Part shown: piece after piece, positions 58,080 through 64,000 of the stretch | How positions within the stretch are numbered: the stretch's first letter is position 1 | Layout: each line of letters begins with the position of its first letter | From: Spirometra erinaceieuropaei | Taxonomy: Eukaryota > Platyhelminthes > Cestoda > Diphyllobothriidea > Diphyllobothriidae | NCBI GenBank assembly: GCA_902702965.1 | Contig: CACRXP010000628.1 | Span: 106,517-170,516 of the forward strand | Length of the DNA stretch: 64,000 nt | Reading direction: 5' to 3' | The notes under the pieces: generated by a model | Database searches by the model: none | The model's input: only the letters and a program-made list of their open reading frames with translations | Told to the model about the DNA's origin: nothing | Made by a program: the position numbers and the translations under genes

Positions 58080-59000
58080 TTCGAAGTTTCCCATGATACA
58101 CGATCTTCTTAAACGTTTAGTAGGAGATGTTTGTTTGCTTAAGGTAACGGTTATCGATTAAAGACTGGTCAAATCGCTTTGCGCACGCATTTTAAGCCCC
58201 CTGTCTTTCGCAAACACTTTTAAAATTCGCCTAATTGCAAGCGCCGTCATGGTTTTTCAAGTCTTCTTATTTTCATCTAAACCTACACCGGGTCACATTA
58301 AAATACGTTGATTTCTTTTATCGTCTAGTAGGATTATGCGGGACAGTTTTGACTCACGAATACTAACCTTGTAGTTTGTCTATGCGAAGCGCTTTATATC
58401 CTGTAAAAACACACCGTAGTCAGTAAATTTTGTAGATTTCCCGCATGGCTAGACTACCGCATCTTAAAATACAAAGTCACCTTTCATGTGCGGCCTTATT
58501 TTCCTCATTATGTTCAGTTTATTGGGTTTATTGTTTGCACGACTGAATGAGTAAGATACAGTCAATTGATGGGTCAGTGGGACAACGTCTAGTTGTTAAA
58601 TAGCACGAACGCTCTGTGTCAAGCGGTTAGGATTTCCACGAGGCTGAGGTGCAAGTGTCTTAATGCTGAAAATATTCAAAGCCAGCGTAAGCATAGGTTA
58701 TTGCGATGTCGACATGTCTGACCTCGGTAGGCGCATTTCGGTCGGACGGACTGCAGGAGGTGTGATGTAGGCCAGTTCGGAGGAGGTATTTCATGAGGAC
58801 GGTGCCGACATAAGAGAGATAGGCACATTGACAAAGCCGTCCTCAAAAGGGACCATCTTTGTGAAAAAAAATTGCCATAATATAGTAATCAGCAGGTCGA
58901 CAAAAGAAACAGCCTGAGTGTTTAATGCCTAAATGCAACAGTATTATCCGCATAACCAAGCTATTCGCAATCACTGGGAGACGGTCATTGTTTATTGAGA
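58080..59000 (+). repeat. Dispersed repeat R1, long copy 5
   Basis: Collinear partner of 40940-41840. The homology ends near GCAATCACTGGGA (about 58968), which equals 41828. Confidence 0.75.
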
Positions 59001-61233
59001 AATTGGAAGATATATATCGAAAGAACGCCATGATTATTGATAGCAGAAGTATATGCATATTTGGTTTTAGTAGATCAGCGCTCATCGACCGCGATGAGAG
59101 GCACACTTGTCCGATGTGTCCTGGGGTACAATATCCAGCCCTGACAGCATCCACAACAGCGAGTTTTGTATGCAGAATTGCATTATTGGAGAGCACATGG
59201 TAGACCGGAGTGACCATTTCTTCTTTACTGGCCATCGGCAGACTACATATTCGACCTCAGACTCAGTGACCGTTGAGGAGAGTTATAATTTATGGGGGAG
59301 GACAAATAAGGTGAATATTTGCGCAATTTGAAAAAAGCTGCCAGGTACGAATGCAGTCGAAAAGAGAGGTAAAGTAAGTCCTGAATTACGCCACAGATAG
59401 TCGTCGATTAGAAAATACTGCTTAGTATTGAGTACGTTTGCGTTATGCACATTCACTCGCAGTTTGGAAGAAAATTACTTGAAACAAATCAGAACGGAGT
59501 TCAAGTTTGGTTCTCAACAAAATACGTCATACGTCTGGAAGGTAAGGACAGATTTTAAACTCTGACCATCTCCGTCTTTATTTTCCCAATTACTTACACC
59601 TGTGGAGCAGACTATAGTGGTCGTACGAGTTTTCGCCTATCCACACAAAATATGAGAACACCCGCGGTCATGGCTGTGGAACGATGACATTAAGATTACA
59701 CACACAGTTCCATCCTCCAACAAATCGTTGATTCTGGGTATCGTGTGGACCCCTCCGTAACCTCCCCTGCGACTTACCTTGTCCCACCTAACTATCGCAA
59801 ACGACCTGGATCAGCGCTTACTAGCAACAACAGAAACGACTGTCGTCAGACACAGAGACCGGTCGTGTTCGCTCAGTGGAATCCCCTGTGCGTTCCACGT
59901 CTAGCGTAGTCAAGGATGGAATAATTGCCCCGATACCGTCGTTCCCCCTCCTCCTCCCCGTTTTTGACACTGCTTTTCCTAACCGTCACAACCACTTATC
60001 GCTTTCTCTCCCTCCACACATTCACACAGCCCGCTCGCGTAAAATGACTAACCGTAAACGATTTCTTTCATCACTCATACGTATTAACCTCTATCTCGTT
60101 ACCATTTAGATTTGCTGACCGGATGAGGATTTATCGAAATAGCGCGTACGCTCACCAAGTGCTTTTTTATATTGCTTCATGGAATTTTTCGCAACTTAAA
60201 AACAGTCCAAAGAACAAAAAACATCCCATTTCACCTGACGGGTGTTTGTCTAAACATGACTGGGTGCACATCAATTACCTGCCCTTCCAGAGCCAGCACG
60301 CCTTAAATCAATAAATAATTGCTTTTCAGCTGCTGAGACTAGCAGATTTTGAGAAACCCATGAATTTCTAACCTAGGAAGTGCTTTAGACCCATCTGATA
60401 GTCTCCAGCCGTGAACAACCTTCGCTCATAGGCAGCTCATATTCTCGATTCGTTTTCTGAGTGATGACTAGCTATTTAATGGCCTAAATTAATGCAAAAA
60501 GTTTCAAACGGGCTGTATCAACTTACCGGCGTTTGTTGCGTCAAGCCTTTCGCTATCATAACTTGACGGGAGTCGAATATTTACGATCTCATTCACTCTT
60601 TCGAGATTATTTTTATGGCCGTCCGTTTTTTAGTACTTGTCGTAAGTAGTCTATCCCATAAAGCCCGATGGGAATTTTCGTGCGTCTTAAGCACTGCCAT
60701 ACTTCTTGTCCACCCAGATTGGTGACTAGATATTCCATTACCTAAATGAAAGCAACATAAACTTGAAACTGTACTGCGTCAAGTTAATGGCGTTCTCTAG
60801 GTCTATCCCGCCGCTGCCGTAAAATGGCGGGTGTCGTCTGCCTGCGATGTCTGTTACGCTTTAGACACTTATTTGCAACCGGAAACCAGTGAATTGGTGT
60901 TTCGTAATCCGTTTTTTGATATACAGTACGTGACCTATTTCATGAAGCCTGATAACTGAAACTGATGCAAGAATTTCTGTACCGCTTTAGCGTTGAGATT
61001 TCTGTTTGCTTATCCACTTCCTTCACTGAAGTGTCCTTTTCTTATGCAGAAATTGTATGTACGTAATTATATGTAAAAAATATTCATAAAATCTATCGAA
61101 AATGGACGTTGCAATATATATTTGTGCGACTTCCCATGCATGACCTGGACTCCGTTTACGCATCTGAGCGATTTTTTCATTGAAAGGAAAGTATTTGTAC
61201 CGCAAGATTTTTGATAAACACATTTAACCTGCT
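59001..61233. other. No recognisable feature
   Basis: No gene supported. 59935-60025 is rich in pyrimidines. A short R2-like piece (CAGTACGTGACC) occurs at about 60926. Confidence 0.5.
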
Positions 61234-61480
61234 TTGAAAATTTATGTTATGTCCGATTCTAACCTTGGTAATCGACTTGCTAACACAAAGGTTTGTGTAA
61301 AAAACCGAAGACTTTTATCAATTTCTAAAAGTCAAATTAGCAGATTTGTGCGATTTGGTGCCCTAAAGTGTATCAATAACGCTGACAGGGACCTCATGTC
61401 TGCCACTGATGTTTTCTTGGTCAGCCGACTCGAAACGTTACTACAAGGACATTTCACAACGATGATATACCATGTCAATT
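61234..61480 (+). repeat. Dispersed repeat R6, copy 3
   Basis: Its first part matches the inverted copy at 34733-34911 and its second part matches 24540-24690, so it links the two into one family. It contains an 82-codon ORF with an open frame similar to the one at 34 kb. Confidence 0.65.
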
Positions 61481-61554
61481 AGATTTTCAATGTATTGCCT
61501 TCCTTCGTAGAGTGATATCACTAAGCGCTAATGCAGCGAATGATCCGGCTCCAA

Positions 61555-61760
61555 ATTATCCGACAATTATCGAGCACGCTTTCTAAAGGAGATTGGAAAG
61601 AAGTGCATTTAAATGCCGACATCCTGCCAAGTCTGAAATGTTATAAGAGTATGTGGTAAGATAAGCAGTAGTACAACCGCGACCAAGTAATCCTTCTTAA
61701 TCGAAAACGCATTTCAGAATTTCAGCCAACATTTCATGAGATAGGTCACTTACTGTACCT
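61555..61760 (+). repeat. Dispersed repeat R2, second long copy
   Basis: Collinear with 5160-5345, with few substitutions. Confidence 0.75.
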
Positions 61761-63651
61761 GTAACTGTTGATGGAATAAGCAACCCCTGGGGACGGGTCT
61801 TATCTTTAAAGGCAGCCGTCTAACAACCAGGAATATTTTGAAAATATGCCTGTCATTTATGAAAGTAGCGAGAGCGAAATGATGCAGAATAGAAATCGGA
61901 GTCTGGCACGCCATGGCATTGGAATGATACGGCATATTACGGAATGCGGGTTCCGCGATCGTCCTTAGTCAAGCCAGGCTTTTTAGCGGCGTGCGAGGAA
62001 ATAAGATTGGCAAAGCGTTGGTGAGCCTCAGAAGCAGCAATATTTGCGGGCAAATTAGGCATTTTTGGCTGCTTGGATCGTACGGCACGAAACACAATAA
62101 ATGCCAAATCGAGAACATAAACAACGGAACCTGGAAGCATCTCAGGCTGGTAAAAATGCAGTGGTTTGCGAAAGGCAAGGTAATTATGACTGTCAAAGTT
62201 AGAGCCTACGCAGATCAGCGTCTGTGAGATATGAACAGTACACCGTAAATCACAGGTGCAATTTTGTGGACCCAACTTCAGGCAGGCATACGAACGCATT
62301 TGACACGTACTGAAATCGGCCGAGAAACAGTATAACGGGCCTCTGAAGACAGCTATACAGTGTTTGGTCTTGGAGGTGTGAGTTGCTTGAAAGGTCGAAG
62401 CGAATGCTTGAACTTGACTAGCGCACAGAAGGGACCTTAATTAAACAGTGTCTACTCAAACAGATGTAGTTCTAATGCTTGCAGAGAGGAACTACTGTAT
62501 GATTGTACCGATATTCCATTTAAACGAATACAAAAGGGAAAGCCGACCTAGGGAGTAATTGTCCTAGCGCTTCAAGAATAAACAAGCTTCCATCATCGGA
62601 GGTGAGTTTCGTATTCCGCCAGTGTTTATAGATTAATACGATGTGTTAAACACGCACAAGCAGCATTATAGCTTACTGACTATCTGGAATGACTGTGAAA
62701 GAACTCTTTGAGTCTGGTGTGTTTGTAGCAATAGGAGTAGAATTTAAAATACTTCACGGTAAGATCTCAATTTGAGATAGCGAAGGATTATAATTTTACC
62801 TAACAGTTATATGAATGAATAAGGCTAGTAGCTCCATTGCACTGAGGGTTAGAACAATCTTAAGCTCAAGGGCTAGAATTTACAATAGTGCAACAAAGAA
62901 AACCGTAGTAAGAATATGACTGTGTTCTGAGTAAGCAGACAAGGAGAACCTGTCGCAGATCATTAAGGAGCGGCACGGAATGAAACTGGCCAGGAAAGAC
63001 GCCTAAGAACACAGCCCAGACACATCGACACTTTACTGCATGATATTATTCTAACTTTCAGTCGCGAACTGAATATAGTTTGAAAGAAAAACTGAAGTTT
63101 GTAGGCCAAACGCGAAAAAGTTATCTCACGATCCCCTGCTAACGGCAGGGGGCAAGACGGTGAAGTGCACAACAGAAGGGCGCAGACACTTATGTGGCAA
63201 CTTACTTAGGCCATACACAGGAAACCGACTGAATCAATACATGGGACTCAGTTCTGTGGGTTTCCGGTAACCGATACGAAGTAATAAGTGCTCATTGATA
63301 TATGAAGGAGTAAGAGCATACCTGTAGGATGATCAGGCGACTGGACCCTAAAAATAATAAAATTCCAAGCTGCTGGCGTTTGCGACAAATTTGAGAATCT
63401 AGGACCACTATGGCACCTGCCGACCTTTAAGCACATCTCCGTACGACCTTACTGACAACGATAATGCCTCGCATGTTGGAGAGTGTGTTTGAGAACTACG
63501 GTATTGCATATGCCACAATTTACGTAAATACACGGTAGCACCAGTATGCGAACCCTCAGTATTACCACGGGTGTTTATAGAAGGATGTGATAGATGAAAC
63601 TTAGTACTTTACTTCTAATCGTGACGGACCCGTAGGAACCGGTAAGGACTG
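61761..63651. other. No recognisable feature
   Basis: ORFs of up to 120 codons at 61937-62299 show no recognisable motif and overlap on both strands. Confidence 0.45.
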
Positions 63652-63858
63652 TCACCGCACGGTCACCCCAGGACGAGAACCGTTAGAGGGGAAAAAGAGA
63701 GTCACTAACTTATCTAAAATTTCGTCTACCGTACAATCGATCGCTGAGAAACTGAATAAATACAAAGCTACGCAAATTTGGCGGCGTGCACATCTCGCAG
63801 CAGATAACAATATAAGTAGCAAAATACCCATTACAAATAATTTAATCCCAGTAGCCAT
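63652..63858 (-). CDS. Candidate short ORF with signal-peptide-like start
   Basis: From an internal ATG at 63858 the minus strand codes for 68 residues, beginning M-A-T-G-I-K-L-F-V-M-G-I-L-L-L-I-L-L and then S-A-A-R-C-A, which resembles a cleavable signal peptide. Three cysteines are present in all. A TTTATTCAG inside could equally be a splice acceptor. No homologue in the window and no recognised family, so it may be chance. Confidence 0.15.
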   Translation of the reverse strand: MATGIKLFVMGILLLILLSAARCARRQICVALYLFSFSAIDCTVDEILDKLVTLFFPSNGSRPGVTVR

Positions 63859-64000
63859 TCCGGTAGCACATATGAAGTAAAGCGTCTGCTTGGAGGAACT
63901 ACGAAGGGTCAAGTAGGCTAAGTTGAGGAGTATGCAGACGCAGTTCACGCTTAGGCGTATCTGCACACGCAAAACCATATGGCCACATGCATTTAATTGC

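Noticed and set aside
57742..58101. 119-codon minus-strand ORF
   Set aside because: Antisense shadow of the Penelope-like fragment. The same antisense frame opens in other copies of the element because the sense strand is coding.
1..64000. CRISPR arrays, bacterial operons, phage or plasmid features
   Set aside because: No regularly spaced direct repeats, no ribosome-binding-site-led gene strings and very low coding density. The window is eukaryotic in character.
1..64000. LTR retrotransposon or integrated virus
   Set aside because: I found no paired direct LTRs, no integrase or gag-like motif. All reverse transcriptase signals are of Penelope or non-LTR type.

Overview
This window looks like gene-poor, repeat-dense DNA from a metazoan nuclear genome, most likely a flatworm and perhaps a cestode. 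The evidence is the A+T-rich, mostly non-coding sequence, exons bounded by GT/AG introns, AATAAA polyadenylation signals, tRNA-derived SINE-like repeats, and many decayed Penelope-like elements (PLEs, with reverse transcriptase plus GIY-YIG endonuclease) alongside a non-LTR retrotransposon. The organism is an inference. No long intact ORF, rRNA gene, CRISPR array or bacterial-type operon is visible, and most short ORFs are chance openings or antisense shadows of retroelements. Gene models rest on paralogue comparison inside the window, not on database hits.

0-13 kb: old interspersed repeats (families called R1, R2 and R3 here), then a minus-strand non-LTR retrotransposon. Its endonuclease and linker (12.3-11.0 kb) are separated from its reverse transcriptase (8.6-7.2 kb) by about 2.4 kb of unexplained, more GC-rich DNA. 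12.5-21.5 kb: a pile-up of PLE fragments, inverted repeats and tRNA-like SINE copies. Several PLE pieces lie head-to-head or carry inverted terminal segments. A 213-bp assembly gap (21484-21696) directly follows the largest inverted pair. 21.7-27.7 kb: mostly featureless, with single copies of dispersed repeats and one GC-rich tRNA-like patch.

27.7-47 kb: a segmental duplication. Copy 1 (about 27.7-34.4 kb) and copy 2 (about 42.6-47.0 kb) share left flank, a PLE insertion, right flank, two exons of an unrecognised gene (gene A) and its polyadenylation signal. In copy 1 the gene A exons are open. In copy 2 they have the same lengths but one in-frame stop. Copy 1 also carries a 2-kb insertion in the intron, apparently a second kind of PLE. 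Between the copies lies a 1.37-kb repeat (R7) present twice, each with three exon-like segments (gene B). The second R7 copy is bracketed exactly by single N bases at 37834 and 39210, so it is a separately placed contig and its position may be a scaffolding artefact. Tandem exon-like segments follow at 39.7-40.4 kb, and a related exon-like segment occurs at 49.15 kb.

47-64 kb: largely featureless, with more R1, R2 and R6 copies, one clean PLE fragment at 57.5 kb, and a few ORFs on the minus strand (53-54.5 kb and 63.7 kb) that can only be offered as weak candidates. I saw no new multi-gene system. The most interesting items are the gene A paralogue pair, the inverted PLE architectures, the palindromic SINE, and the N-bounded R7 copy.
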